A stretch of DNA of 64,000 bases, from NCBI RefSeq assembly GCF_003589595.1, contig NW_020654080.1, positions 9,151,484 through 9,215,483 of the forward strand. Direction: 5' to 3'. This document shows positions 1 to 63,660 of this stretch, piece after piece (positions within the stretch are counted from its first letter, which is position 1; every line of letters starts with the position of its first letter). Source of the stretch: Hyposmocoma kahamanoa. Its lineage: Eukaryota; Arthropoda; Insecta; Lepidoptera; Cosmopterigidae. The notes beneath the pieces were generated by a model that saw only the letters and a list, made by a program, of their open reading frames with translations, ran no database searches and was not told the DNA's origin. A program made the translations under genes and the position numbers.

Positions 1-109
1 AAATTAAATATAGGTATAGTTTCTTTGAGAATCGATCTTCGAATGTGTCAACAAATTCGAAAGTATCAAATGTAATCTCGAAACATAAATAATAATAGTT
101 AGCCTATGT

Positions 110-362
110 AGGGTCTCACTGCAGAGCACAGAACTCCTATAACAATAGGGACAGGGAGGGCTTGGCTGTAGTTCCCACATGGGCCCTGTGTGGATTGGGA
201 ACTTCACATACTTCACTAAATTGTTTTGAAGATGTGTGCAGGTTTCCTCACAATGTTTTTGTTCACCGCTCATGGTAAATTTCATATTAAATTTCGCATA
301 CAAATTCCGAAAAACTCCTAGGTGCAAGCCCGAATTCGAATTCACGGCCCTCTGCACACACA
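110..362 (-). mobile_element. tRNA-derived SINE (family 1), degraded
   Basis: On the minus strand the sequence runs from a B-box-like segment (near 325) through a body containing the complement of TTCGGAATTTGTATGCGAAA to a GC-richer tail. The body also contains the SINE stretch read on + as AGGTTTCCTCACAATGTTTT. The A box is not recognisable. Related copies: 500-600, 20528-20668, 39608-39832, 44555-44770. Confidence 0.6.
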
Positions 363-403
363 TGGTAACAAATGACAGTAGGCTTTAGATATAGAAAAAA
401 AAA

Positions 404-476
404 ATAGAAAGATAACAAAATATATTGTGTGTATACTTTACGTACGAGCATACAATATATTTTGTTATCTTTCTAT
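404..476. repeat. 25-bp perfect inverted repeat (hairpin)
   Basis: The 25-nt arm at 404-428 (ATAGAAAGATAACAAAATAT plus five bases) is exactly complementary to 452-476, with a 23-nt loop. It lies between two SINE fragments in opposite orientation, so it may be a small MITE remnant or a replication-derived inversion. Confidence 0.7.
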
Positions 477-499
477 ATATAAAACAAGCCTCAAGCAGA

Positions 500-600
500 G
501 GGTGGTGAATTTGAATCCGGGCTTGCACTTTTGAGTTTTTTGGGAATTTATGCACAAAATTGTATTCTAAATTCATAATGAGGATACCTGGGCACATCTG
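500..600 (+). mobile_element. SINE (family 1) fragment
   Basis: Contains a B-box-like TTTGAATCCGGGC followed by GCACTTTTGAGTTTTTTGGG and AATTTATGCACAAAATT, the same body as the minus-strand copy at 110-362 and the + copy at 44555. Both ends are lost. Confidence 0.55.
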
Positions 601-806
601 CAAAGCATCTGAATTGTATTTATAATTTTGCAACATGTCTACTTTATACAATAGATTTCCCTAAGCAACTACAACTCCTGTAGATGTCATTGACCTATTT
701 TATCTAAATTCAGCATCGCGGTGTTAAGATTTTCTTTCGAATAGTGACTGCCTCGACCGAATTTTGGTTAAATGAGGCAGATATCGGTGCAGTCAATTTG
801 TTTCTA

Positions 807-977
807 AGGGTCGTATTCCAGAACTCTACTCAATGCTCAAGTCAGGATTTGAGCAGACTTAAGTATGATTTCAAGCACTGGAAATACGACCCTAATGGCA
901 AGGAATTGAGCATGATTTCTAGTGCTTTGTGCTCAAGTCCTGACTTGAGCGTTGAGTAGAGTTCTAGAATACGACCT
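807..977. mobile_element. Foldback MITE with TA flanks
   Basis: The left end AGGGTCGTATTCCAGAACTC and about 48 bases in total are the inverted complement of the right end, which finishes GAATACGACCT. Both ends abut TA (805-806 and 978-979), as in Tc1/mariner-type MITEs. A third partial copy of the end (GGAAATACGACCC near 880) lies inside. Confidence 0.7.
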
Positions 978-979
978 TA

Positions 980-3896
980 CGAGTCGAGTTCCGGCGGGAA
1001 CGACTTGGTTGGCTTGGGTTTATCTAATACTTTTATTTAAACTTTTTATATTGTATTAGAAGTATCGCCGATTACACTAAACTTGTTAAACTTTTAAATA
1101 CATTTGAAGCTATTTAACTTGAAGTTCGATTGAAATTGGTGACAACTGTCAAACGTCTAAAAACCCCCTCTGCATATTATTATTATTATTAAATTTATGT
1201 GTAATAGTTTGATATAAGTGTAAACAATTTTTACTTATTCATTATTCTTATTTTATTGTGCAGTAATCAATCCCGCAGACTTCCTGACTTCTTTCTTTAA
1301 CACAGCTACAGTGGGCTGGAAAAGATATTTTCTAATGTATTATTTAAGTATATTAATCTCTTTTCATAATAAAAATGTAAAAAAAATTAAATAATATGTA
1401 AAATAAATCATAGTAAAATGTATAAAAAAATAACTACGAAAGAGGCTGCGTCACAGCTGGTTGCCAACAAAAGTTTAAAAACAAACAAGCAATAGACAAA
1501 AATCATAATACATACATAGGTACAACGATTCCTTTTATGTAACCCTAATACACATAATTTAGGGATTCAAAATATAAAACTTAGGCCGCCTTCAAATAGA
1601 CGCATGTAGATGCGCTGCAGTAGTGCAGTGGCGCCACTGTGGCATAGCAGCCGCTAGCGCTTCAGTGATTTTTAGTATACTAATTGTGACTGCAAGGGTG
1701 ACGCGCGCGTGTCACTACAACGGCGCTGCAAATGCGCTTCTAAATATTGTGGGAAAATTAGTAGTCGCGCAACTGCCATACCACAGTGGCACCACTGCAG
1801 CGCTTTTATCAAAATCTTTGGCACCCTTAATGTTTAATATCGAACAAAATTAAATTTCATAAAACCTGCCCCCGAGTCTGATATTGTAATAAGTTCATAT
1901 TGAGCAAATTCAGACAAATTAATTTCCGCACGCATGTAATAATATTCTCTGGAATAATATATATGATACGTAAATACATGACAGGAGATAATGAAATCGT
2001 CTGTTCAAATTATGTTGAAATGAATAATTCCATTTCAGATTCTAATGGAGAGAAAGCGGAGAATGGAATCAGTGTAAGTATAAACATTTTTATTTCGTTT
2101 ATTAATATATTTGTCTGATTATACAGGGTAACAAGAAATTATCACTTTATTTCAAATGGTAAATGCACTCATGGTAACAAATAACATTATTTTATTTTTT
2201 GTTTTTCTTTTTGTGGCGGCTGCTTTTTATAATCTTCATTTTAATCAACTCATATGCCTCATTGCTAAGCAATGGTTTCCACCTAGGAAAATGTTGAAGC
2301 CATGAGCCACCACGCCGACCATTGGCGACCAACCCGTATTAGCGGGTTGATAACTCCGCGTCTTCCAAGAGTTACGTGAATTTCATCTAACATGCTGTTT
2401 TTTTTATAATCCAAGTGATGGGATGTCGCGCACCTGGTGGTAAGCGTTACGCCTATCCATAATAGTTGCAGTGCTACTCAGAGCTTTTAATCGCAAAGAT
2501 CTTAGGGGCACTGCCACTGTGCCAGTCACCCTGAGACATAACTTGACAAGTCCCATGTGCCTGTAATTTCACCAAAGTTTCATTGTAATCTTTTTCTTTG
2601 CCGTTTTTAGTTACAATGTGGAATTATAATATATTTTCTTGAATTTTAAATATATTTTTGGCCAAATATCATGCATACATTTAGCAACTGAAATGTGATA
2701 ATAGTTTTTGTTACATCTTGTATAAATGCGTACTCTAAAAATGTATTTTTACCTATAATAGTTAGATACGAGACCGATAATATACAGAATGAAAATAGCA
2801 GTAGGTATGTGGGCGAAAAGGCCTCCACACTCAAGTGGGTTAGGGATCACATGTATGGAACCGACTCGGACCGGTGAACATATATTATTATCCCACTACG
2901 TAATGAATACCAAAAAGAAGGGTAACGGAAGCAGGACTTTTCCATAAGTAAACAAATTACACTTGAAATCGTTACATTGATTAACCAATACTACTAATGC
3001 GTAAAACAAATTTCTCTGAAAATAATGAATTGGAAACTCTACCGATTGTTCTTTGTGGATAAACATTAATTCAAATCAAAAACAGAAACATCCCGAAAGA
3101 GCTAAACGGTTAGTACCGTGGATTTTTGTCATCCAAACACAGAAGCTATAAAACATGACCGTTAGTGATAAAGTTTTTGTTATACTATAGGTTTAAACCC
3201 AGTAGATGCAAAATTTGAATATCAATCGAAATTTTATTATAGGAACGTGTGATTGCCCCTATTAAATGTATTTTCGACTTTTTAAAGACGACTGTTTTTC
3301 ATGAAAATATTCTTCTTTACAATTTTAGTTAATTTTTAGTTAATAGTTAATTTCTTTACAACAAGGGAATTAAGTCGCTTAAATACTCTAATATAGAGTG
3401 AAAATTACCATGACGGTATGTTTTTGAGGGATAAAGATTTTATTAATATCGGCGGCATTGCTCCAAACCAAAGTGCAGTATGTCATTAAACTGGGAAACC
3501 AGATAAAGTAATCCAATCTAGCGGCTTCTACGTCTGAAAGTTTCGTATTTTTTTATTTGAGTACACTGCAGAGCCGAGTCATTTTGACAACGTAGTTACT
3601 TGTAAACTCCATTGTAATTGAACACCTAAAATGAAACTGAAAATACAATTATATCTACGAAGTTCAATTTTCAATTTGCAACAATCTGATTTAATAAAAA
3701 AAAAGAGTGAGATATGAAATTAAGTTCTCCAATTAACCGTTATTCTTACGCCTAGGATAGTAGACTATGAATAATTTAAGAGCCTGAGCTGCGGGGCTAT
3801 TGAACCGGTATGAAAATATATACCATTTTATGGAAACAGTATAAATCGTTCCGTCACCTTTAAAATAACTTTTCCCACATACTTCTTTCTCGACAG
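980..3896. other. Intronic DNA upstream of exon 1, mostly unassigned
   Basis: AT-rich. A GC-richer imperfect inverted repeat occupies 1612-1806: GCAGTGGCGCCACTGTGG pairs with the complement of CCACAGTGGCACCACTGC, suggesting another decayed MITE. 2395-2575 is a dispersed-repeat copy. 2205-2390 looks like an unclassified repeat. Nothing is seen in 2576-3896. No exon of the collagen gene was recognised. Confidence 0.5.
2395..2575 (-). repeat. Dispersed repeat R, copy A
   Basis: One of twelve copies of a roughly 330 bp repeat recognised by shared blocks such as GGTAAGCG.TACGCCTATCC, ACAGTTGCAGTGCCACTC, CCCGTCACCCTGAGACATA and CCTGTAATTTCACCAGCAC. In the orientation taken as +, it ends GGTATCATAAAA, so it may be the 3' end of a retroelement. 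Here the far half is missing. Confidence 0.65.
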
Positions 3897-56330
<52,434 letters not shown>

Positions 56331-57733
56331 ATGTTATATTCTAGATATTTTTCCAAGTAAGAGGAAATGTGAAGACTGTAAATAAATATAAAGATACTGA
56401 TCGTAGACGTATTGAGGTTTAGAAGCAACTATTACGTGGAGCATATCGACAATATATCAATGGAGTATATAAAGCAGTGCTTTTATTTAACGTATATAAC
56501 TTTCCAGTTATGTACTTGATTCTGAAGCAAATTACTCGGTACATTAGAAAAATCGACTCCTCTTATGTAATCCATTGTTAAATCGATGCTTTCAATGAAT
56601 ACTACCAGCTTTATTATTTTGTCATTTTCTGTATTTTTGTAAACAGCCATATTTAGTTACTAATATTATGCTCTTCAAATTTTGTGAAAAAAAAAGAAAG
56701 AAACAAAAAACAAAATAAAAATAGAACAGATCAAAAAAATAACATGGCGTAGTGTTTATTGGATGTATCGAGATACACAAAAATAGGTAATTTTTTTCAA
56801 AAATTACTTTTTACTCATTAGGTCAAATACAAAGTATGAAAATTATGACTGTTTAAAATTTAATTGCTAAACCTCGAGAATCGCAGGTATTATGTACATT
56901 TTAGTCCTTTCGATACATTAAAACGTTCTTCTGTAAAGTTATGAATTTGGGCTTACGATACTTTACGTAGGAGGGATTGATGTGTTACAGTAATTTAATA
57001 TGTATCCAAATGATTAATTAATAATTTTCACAGTTGTATCTTATATGTATGTGTTGTATCGGTTAGATGATACTGGAAAGATCTATTTATCTGTGTCAGC
57101 CATTTTCAATCTGTAGTTGCTGTAAATATTAGGTTATATTCTGTCTATAGAGCTAAACTTCTTGTTTTGTAGATAGCCAAAATTATCGATGTAAATATAC
57201 AATATGATATTATAAATAATTCCTGAATAGTTTTACTGTATTTACAATTCCTGAAAAACTGCCATTTTTGGTAGACAAATGTTTAATATTATTACCTAGG
57301 TATGTTTTTTATTTACTGTAATAAGTATGAATGTTTCATGTAATAAACTTTTTCTTTTTATTTTCGATGATTTATATTGTTTATATATTGGGATTGATAA
57401 TTTACTCTTAATTATCGTAATAAATATTTTAAATATCTTCATGAATATTAAAATTATAAATGAATATAATTATTATAACTGTGATAATAATTTTGTTATT
57501 TATTATTATTATTATAATATATACCCATTATTGATATGAATATTAATTTCAATACACAATAATTATTAAGTCTGTATTTATTTTAATAAGTTTCTTGAGT
57601 AAACGAATAATTTTAGCTGGTGTACACTTATACATATTAATTAATAAAACTCGGCAAGTTTTTCATTGTTAAAAGGAGACGCTAGTGGAAATTTATTGTA
57701 CTTAATAAGTACAGATTGTTTTTGAATAATAAA
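56331..57733 (+). terminator. Mp 3' UTR with candidate poly(A) signals
   Basis: AATAAA hexamers follow the stop codon at 56381-56386, 56714-56719, 57342-57347, 57643-57648 and 57728-57733. No recognisable repeat was found here, unlike the flanks, which fits transcribed UTR. Which signal is used cannot be told from sequence; the first would give a UTR of roughly 75 nt and the last about 1.4 kb. Open frames in the AT-rich part near 57330-57540 look like chance. Confidence 0.5.
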
Positions 57734-58149
57734 GACCGTTTTTGTATGTGCATTCTTCATTTAACCCTCCCTTGGTACTGTAGTCTAGGCTCTACTCTAT
57801 GAGTAGAACTACTAGCTGAGTGAATATAGTTTTGTATATAGAATGTGTTTGAAAAAATAGATCAGAAGAAAAGAACATCTTGAGAGATCTAAAAGTAACC
57901 TCAAGAAGTGAACATGTAAAAAAGTACAATAAATATCAAATTTTGAAGATTATCCCAGTTTATATTTATAAAGTACCTCTCGCTACGCATCCTAAGCTAG
58001 GTCCCAGCTTACAGTAAACATTACACTATACTACTGTACTACTTACTTACGAAAGTTTACTTTTACATTTACATCTGATGCATCTGGAATTATATACTCA
58101 GTCTGTATTATTTGTTTGACTTGTAGTTACATTTTTTTAATTAACCAAT
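57734..58149. other. Downstream of Mp, nothing recognised
   Basis: AT-rich; no gene. The same holds for 58456-58639. Confidence 0.35.
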
Positions 58150-58455
58150 TGTATCCAAATCCTCCACTATTCCCTGCCCTTGGCGATTTGCTATCATTAC
58201 GAGTAGTACCCAAGCCATCAAGATCGTCCCGCCAACGCCTACTCGACCATTCCCGTTGCCGCCTTCCATTCACGGGCACCCAAGACGTGACGACGTTTGC
58301 TCACTTCTCGGGTTGCATCCGGTTAACGTGGCCCTCCCAATCCCATTTGAGCCTGGTTGTTTGGCTCCCCACATCAGGCCAGTAATTCTTCTATTGCATA
58401 CTCGGTCAATGCCTTTAAAGCCCAGAATGCTGCGTTCCATCGTCCTCTAGTAGAT
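58150..58455 (-). pseudogene. RTE-like LINE C-terminus, frameshifted
   Basis: Minus-strand reading gives MERSILGFKGIDRVCN, then (other frame) SNGIGRATLTGCN-like residues for the usual W-x-W-A-G-H-V block, and RRRWRDDLDGLG. These are the last blocks of RTE-type proteins. GC-rich against its surroundings. Confidence 0.6.
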
Positions 58456-58639
58456 CTTGAGTTTAGACTTCTGGAGCTTCCATTTACAATATTATATACC
58501 ATGTTAAATTAAGGCTTATGTTCCTAATAACGGGAATTTGTTATAATCGTCTTGCTTGTCATGTGGATTAGCTAGAGAGGTAGGATTGGAATTTTATAAT
58601 GAATATATTTACTGTACAGTATAATTATGTCAATATATC

Positions 58640-58780
58640 TAGGCAATATTCGTGTTTCGTCTATCGTCGGTTTTCTACGAATTGCCTTTTGCACTTACTT
58701 GGTGCAGATTGATGGCTATAAACTGACTTGGAAGTTGCGTAGTATATTGTTAAGGAGTATTATTATTATAAAAAAATATT
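58640..58780 (+). mobile_element. Fragment of the HTH transposon family
   Basis: CAATATTCGTGTTTCGTCTA, TTGCCTTTTGCACTTACTTG and GGTGCAGATTGATGGC match the left block at 36960-37050. Confidence 0.45.
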
Positions 58781-58789
58781 TAGTATCAG

Positions 58790-58862
58790 TAGAGCTTGTG
58801 AAAGAGTATGTCAAGGAAAGTACTGCCACCTTATATATTTCTGTCGCCAAGGCGTAACGTCA
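58790..58862 (+). repeat. Dispersed repeat R, copy L, start only
   Basis: GAGCTTGTGAAAGAGTATGT, AGTACTGCCACCTTATATAT and TTTCTGTCGCCAAGGCGTAA are the first 70 bp of the family. Confidence 0.6.
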
Positions 58863-59039
58863 AGCTGATTGAGAAAAAAACTACTCTAACGATATTCCTA
58901 TTTTTTAAATAATATGTTGCTTTAAGCCGGAAAGAAGCAAATTTAAGTTAATATAGTTGATTTTTGGAATATTTTTTTATAGAAAATAAACAAAATGAAT
59001 GTGACTGTAAATGCCTTGATCTCAATGATAATTAATAAT

Positions 59040-59290
59040 AAATATTGCGTGCGCCTGATGGTAAGCTACACGCCTATCCATAACAGTTGCAGGCCACTGT
59101 GCCCGTCACCCTGAGACATATGTTGACAAGTCCCATGTGCCTGTAATTTCACCAGCACCCTTAGGTACCCTTCAAAAACGAGAACGCAGTAACGCTAACA
59201 TTAAAGTTTGGCGGCAGAAATGGATAAGGTGGCACGACTTCCCTGGACGAACTCTTTTCACAAGGAGCTACTGCTACTAAAACATTTTTT
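59040..59290 (-). repeat. Dispersed repeat R, copy I
   Basis: A clean copy: ACACGCCTATCCATAACAGT, GTCCCATGTGCCTGTAATTT, GGCGGCAGAAATGGATAAGG, CTTCCCTGGACGAACTCTTT. It ends in TACTGCTACTAAAACA. Confidence 0.8.
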
Positions 59291-59554
59291 ATACAAGTAC
59301 GGACTTATTTCAATTCAATTATTGCTTATGTACATTATTATAACAAAGATTCCGAAAAACTATTAATTGGCAACAAAGATAATGTACGTTTGTCACACTG
59401 CTCCTCAGTAGAATGTTTATAAATAATTCATGTCGTCTGACAGAGGGCTCTTATTAAAAATATACGAAATCAACAGTCTTTTTTTTATTCTGGTTACATG
59501 GACTAGACCACACTGTATAGTGGAGCTCAGTATAATCTAATTAGTAATGATTTT

Positions 59555-60330
59555 GTAGCAGTAGAGCCCTTTGTGAAAGAGTTTGTCCAGGGAAGTAGTA
59601 CTACCTACCACCTTACCTATTAGTTGTCGATTCGCAGCGAGTAAGTGCTGGAATGATCTGCCACCTTCGTTAAAAATGCCAAAACGATAGCATTTTAAAG
59701 AATATAGATTCTTTCAAAAAAAGATGTAAACCATGGCTACTGTCTGTGCAGAAATCGAGTAGAAATTGGTCGGTGGTTAAATCCGTTAGCAACACTAAAT
59801 AAATAAATACAATTTTAGAATGTTTTCTGTTTTTAATTACAATTTTTTTTAATTTTATACATTTTACATACAGTGCAAACACAGGCAGCCTCTATTAATT
59901 GCTTGCTATTTAGTATACACTCCGCTTGCCGGTCTGATGCAGCAAGCGAATAGCTTTAAGGTGAAGCCTGAAAATCAGCAATGTTGAGTCTTCATCCTTT
60001 TTGTCACATACGGTTCTTTTGTTTTAATTGTTCGATTATGTTTCTTTATGTGTTTTGTGGACAAATAAATGTCTTTTTATTTTTATTTATTTATATCTGC
60101 CGCCAAGCATTAATGTGAACGTCACTGCTTTCCGGTTTTGAAAGGTATGGTGCTGGTGAAATTAGAGTCACATGGAACTTTTCAACTTATGTCTCAAGTT
60201 GACGGGCGCGGTGGCATCGCCCTCTCAGATATTTGAAAGCTCTAAACGATACTGCAACTGTCATTGACAAGCGTGTATCTTACCATCCTTTTTTTCCACC
60301 CTCTAAGTTATTATCACTTGGTGTCATAAC
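59555..60330 (+). repeat. Dispersed repeat R, copy J, split by a LINE
   Basis: The first part, 59555-59627 (AGCAGTAGAGCCCTTTGTGA to CACCTTACCTATT), and the second, 60090-60330 (CTGCCGCCAAGCATTAATGT to CACTTGGTGTCATAACAAAA), are contiguous in the consensus. The LINE tail at 59628-60089 is inserted between them. Confidence 0.78.
59628..60089 (+). pseudogene. 5'-truncated LINE nested in repeat R
   Basis: Begins with C-terminal coding (SKCWNDLPPS, then KNIDSFKKRCKPWLLSVQ with a shift) and has a 3' UTR with TGGACAAATAAATGTCTTTT then TTATTTTTATTTATTTAT as tail. Both borders are set by the interrupted repeat. Confidence 0.72.
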
Positions 60331-60410
60331 AAAATAAAAAGATAGTTTTACAGCTTCATAAAATTAACAAAGAAATCAAAACAAAACAACAATAAATTAC
60401 CTAGTTCTGA
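60331..60410 (+). mobile_element. Right-end scrap of the HTH transposon family
   Basis: GATAGTTTTACAGCTTCATA and GAAATCAAAACAAAACAACA then ATAAATTACCTAGTT match the right block at 37410-37470 and 42750-42810. Confidence 0.5.
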
Positions 60411-60454
60411 ATTCAAATGACTATAGGTGACAAATATATAGTAACTTGATATTA

Positions 60455-60697
60455 ATAAATAATCTCAATAAAGAGTACTAAAAAACAAACCTCAAAAATG
60501 TGTGAAATACAATCTATTTGCCAAGTTTTGAAAACCGGATTCATCCCCTAGTTTGCCACTCTTAGAGATAGAACATTTTCTTCCAAAAACATTCATCAAA
60601 ATCGGTTCACAAATGGCCGGCGTTATCACGTAACATACGTACAAAAAAACATACAGTCGAATTGAGAAGGTCCTCTTTTTTTGAAGTCAGTTAATAA
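60455..60697 (+). mobile_element. MITE-like family P, shortened copy 5
   Basis: AAAACAAACCTCAAAAATGT at the left and TTTTTTTGAAGTCAGTTAAT at the right. The body keeps AAATCGGTTCACAAATGGCC but lacks about 200 bp of the middle. Confidence 0.65.
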
Positions 60698-61263
60698 AAT
60701 AAGTAGTTTATAAGTGAAAATAAAGATTACTATCATTAGAAAACCAAAGTTATAGATTTTTATATAGAGATAAATATAATCAGTCGATACTAGGCAGAAT
60801 ATCAATTAGCTACTAAAGCTCAGCAGATACTTCTGTTTTATTTTTCTAATTTTTTCTTTTTTCAGTTTTTAACAAAAGTTTACGTTTGAATACTTTTTTC
60901 ATTAACTAAGCATGTTATCTTTGACTTCAATCATCCCAGGTCACAGTACGAAATTCAAACATTTGGGATTCGTGTTATACTGAAGAAGTGTATTTTTATG
61001 ATAGTGTCAAATTTCATGTAAGTATATCTGTAGTGGAACGATATTCATGAAATTTTACAATTTGAGAGGATGTTAAAATTGCTTAGCACGTGGCACTTCG
61101 ATGTGGAAGCGCAATCACGGAACAGCTTAATTAAAAACAACTGAACAATTTTTCGTGATTAAAAATTTTGTGTCGTCTTTATAGTAGAAACAACAATAAC
61201 TTCAAAGAAAGACGACGCTTTCTATATCTTAATTTATTTTTACGACACTCATGGGAAGATAAA
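60698..61263. other. Downstream region, nothing recognised
   Basis: AT-rich; no gene or repeat recognised. Confidence 0.35.
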
Positions 61264-61974
61264 GAGTGTTTTTTTTGTAAATGGGACAGTATAGGGAAAT
61301 CTGAAACCATAGAAGATACAAGGAAACTGTTAAGACTTTTAAAAAAATTAAATCTTTTTGTGAAAATAAATTGGGCATAGTAAATTTTATGGTCAAGCGT
61401 GTGTTGTCATTAAAAATTAATAAAGAAATAATAAACAAAATAAATAACATTTTATTAAATTTGACCAATTTCTGCTGTTCGATTCTTCTCTTTCAATACA
61501 ATAAAATCATTCTTATAAGTAACTTAGTCTATCAGCATTAATCAATTTTATTCAGTTTCTTTAAAAAACAAATTTATTCAATTTGGCCAACTTCTGCTGT
61601 CCCGATTTTTTTCGTCGTGTACAATGAATAATCCTTATAAGAAGTTTAGTCTATCAACAATAAAAAAAATTGCCAATTTTATTCATTTGTATGAAAAGCA
61701 TTTTACGAAATTTGGCCAACTTCTACTGTCCCAATTTTTTATCCCGTACAATGAAATGATCCCTTCATAAAACTGAGTTGATCAGCACTAAAAAAATTAT
61801 GATCAATTTTATTCATTTCTACAAACAACCCACGCTTGACCAAAAACTTGACTATGTCAAAATTGTTTTCATAAAAAAAGACTTGATGGTTTCTAAAACA
61901 GTTTCCTTGTATCTTCAAAAAAAAAGGTTTCGGATTTCCCCATACTGTCCCATTAAAAAAAAACATTCTGTATA
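61264..61974. mobile_element. Long-TIR element with internal tandem repeats
   Basis: Terminal inverted repeats of roughly 140-150 bp (61264-61403 and 61823-61974; shared core AATGGGACAGTAT, GAAGATACAAGGAAACTGTT, TGGTCAAGCGTG) flank three diverged tandem units of about 125 bp starting at 61457, 61580 and 61708 (each AATTTGGCCAACTTCTGCTG or close). 711 bp in total; no convincing ORF. Superfamily unknown. Confidence 0.75.
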
Positions 61975-62149
61975 ATACAATCTTAGTCCGTACCGGGAAT
62001 TACACGCAATACGGCTTTTGACATTATATAAGGTTAGGTAATGTTAAAGGTTTATTGCTAATAGCCCGTAAATATAGTGTAAATATAGGCCGTAAATCTA
62101 CTTACGCAGTAAAGCTACTTTTTACAAGACAGTTTATGTAAGACAAATA

Positions 62150-62395
62150 ATATTTCTGCCACTAAACAGTAATTTGAGCATTGCTGCGTGTCGGCTTTGA
62201 AGGGTAAGGGTATTGGTGAAATTATAGGTACGTGGGACTTTTCAACTTGTGTCTCAGGGTGACATGCGTAGTGGCGGTGCCCTTCAGATCTTTGCTATTT
62301 GAGGCTCTGAGTGACACTGCAACTATTATGGATAGGCGAGACGTTTGCCACCAAGCGCACGGCTTTTTCGTCTTGTCTCTTGGTATCATACAAAA
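62150..62395 (+). repeat. Dispersed repeat R, copy K
   Basis: ATTTCTGCCACTAAACAGTA, GTCTCAGGGTGACATGCGTA, CTCTGAGTGACACTGCAACT and TCTCTTGGTATCATACAAAA; almost the full family length. Confidence 0.8.
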
Positions 62396-62504
62396 AGTCA
62401 AGCCACCATCACTTCCAATTTACACTTTTTGAGTAAAATACGTTAAAAAATATGGCGTTTATTTTTTTGTTAGCTTCACAGTAAACATCTTTTCAATTTG
62501 ATTC

Positions 62505-62605
62505 CACCCTCACCGTTCCTCCGTCGACTAGAAGGTCCAGAACACTTCATCCTTATGTCGTTGATATACCACCTACTCACAGTAAGCGCTTTGTGAGATT
62601 GTGGC
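62505..62605 (+). pseudogene. Scrap of a LINE A-like C-terminus
   Basis: STRRSRTLHPYVVDIPPTHS then KRFVRLW parallels GTRRRLGFHPYVVDIPKIRT then KRYAS of LINE A, so a related but older element. About 30 codons. 62606-63249 shows nothing further that can be assigned. Confidence 0.55.
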
Positions 62606-63249
62606 CAAGCGTGTGTCTATTATTTATAAAAACAGAAAAAAAGTGTCCACAACATTGTAAAATAATAATTAGAAATAAACCCTGTAGTGGTTGTATGAGT
62701 AGAAATGCCCAGTTCCACACGGAACATAAACCAGTTTTAGTACTTGACAGCGGTCTTGTGGCCTTTAATAAATGGCCGCTTGGTGACGCGGCAGTTCCAG
62801 CGTTTTTTTTTTGGAATTTATTATATCAGCTGCATAATGAGCGGTGACGTTTATTTTTACGTCGCTACGATCATTGCCCTGAATTACAGAATGGGGTTAG
62901 TGGATTATTTTTTTATGGAAAACTTCCGTAAATGGAAAATATTTCCCCCAGACAAGATTCGAAATGAAAATATCTGAAATCGCGTATTCTTCAAACAAGT
63001 CAACTATTCCTATTCTTCTTAACTATATGTACAGGTCACGTGATTACAGCTGACTGAGATGGTAAACAATGGTAAGTAATTTTCGTTAAAATTGTAAGTT
63101 GTTAGTCCCGAATTCGGTGATGGTTCTTACTGAATATAAAGATCGAATCCAAAGAAAAATTACAGAACTCAAACCTGTCTACTCTTGTTCTCCCTCCAAC
63201 ATCCGTCCGAAACCATTTCTGTGAAGTCAAGTATGAAGCTTCATTCGCT

Positions 63250-63660
63250 TCCTGCGTTTTAAACTTGGTCGAGTATTACTTCATCATCCCAGCTCGTTAA
63301 CACCCACTGCTGGCTATAGGCCTCCTCTTTTGCACACCAGATCAATCGGTCCTGTGCGAGTCACATTCACAATCATCTGGCCACCCCGACGATATCGTCC
63401 GACCATCTAGCAGGTGGTCTGCCGGGTACAACTTAGTGACCGCTTTGGTCCATCCATCGGTCGTCGTCCAGCCTAGTAACGTGTCCTGCCCATTTTAGGT
63501 TCGCGATCCGCATACCAACGTCTACAACTTTTATTCGCTGTCGTATCTCCACGTTAGGTATACGGTCGACAAGGGAAATGTCGAGCTTGGTGTGCTCCAT
63601 TGCCCTTTGTGCTACTCTGATTTTGTACACATGAGCGGCCATGTTTCGGTGCTGTAAGTA
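63250..63660 (-). pseudogene. RTE-like LINE C-terminus and 3' UTR
   Basis: Minus-strand frame (63642-63433) encodes RVAQRAMEHTKLDISLVDRI, EIRQRIKVVDVG, NLKWAGHVTRLDDDRWMDQS, the RTE C-terminal signature. The 3' UTR ends near ATGATGAAGTAAT (minus strand). 63661-64000 shows nothing. Confidence 0.75.

Noticed and set aside
1623..1853. 76-codon + frame in a GC-richer patch
   Set aside because: It covers an imperfect inverted repeat (1612-1806) that looks like a MITE; no domain or splice context.
57327..57539. 70-codon frame in the Mp 3' region
   Set aside because: Almost pure AT with runs of Asn, Ile and Tyr; expected by chance in UTR sequence.
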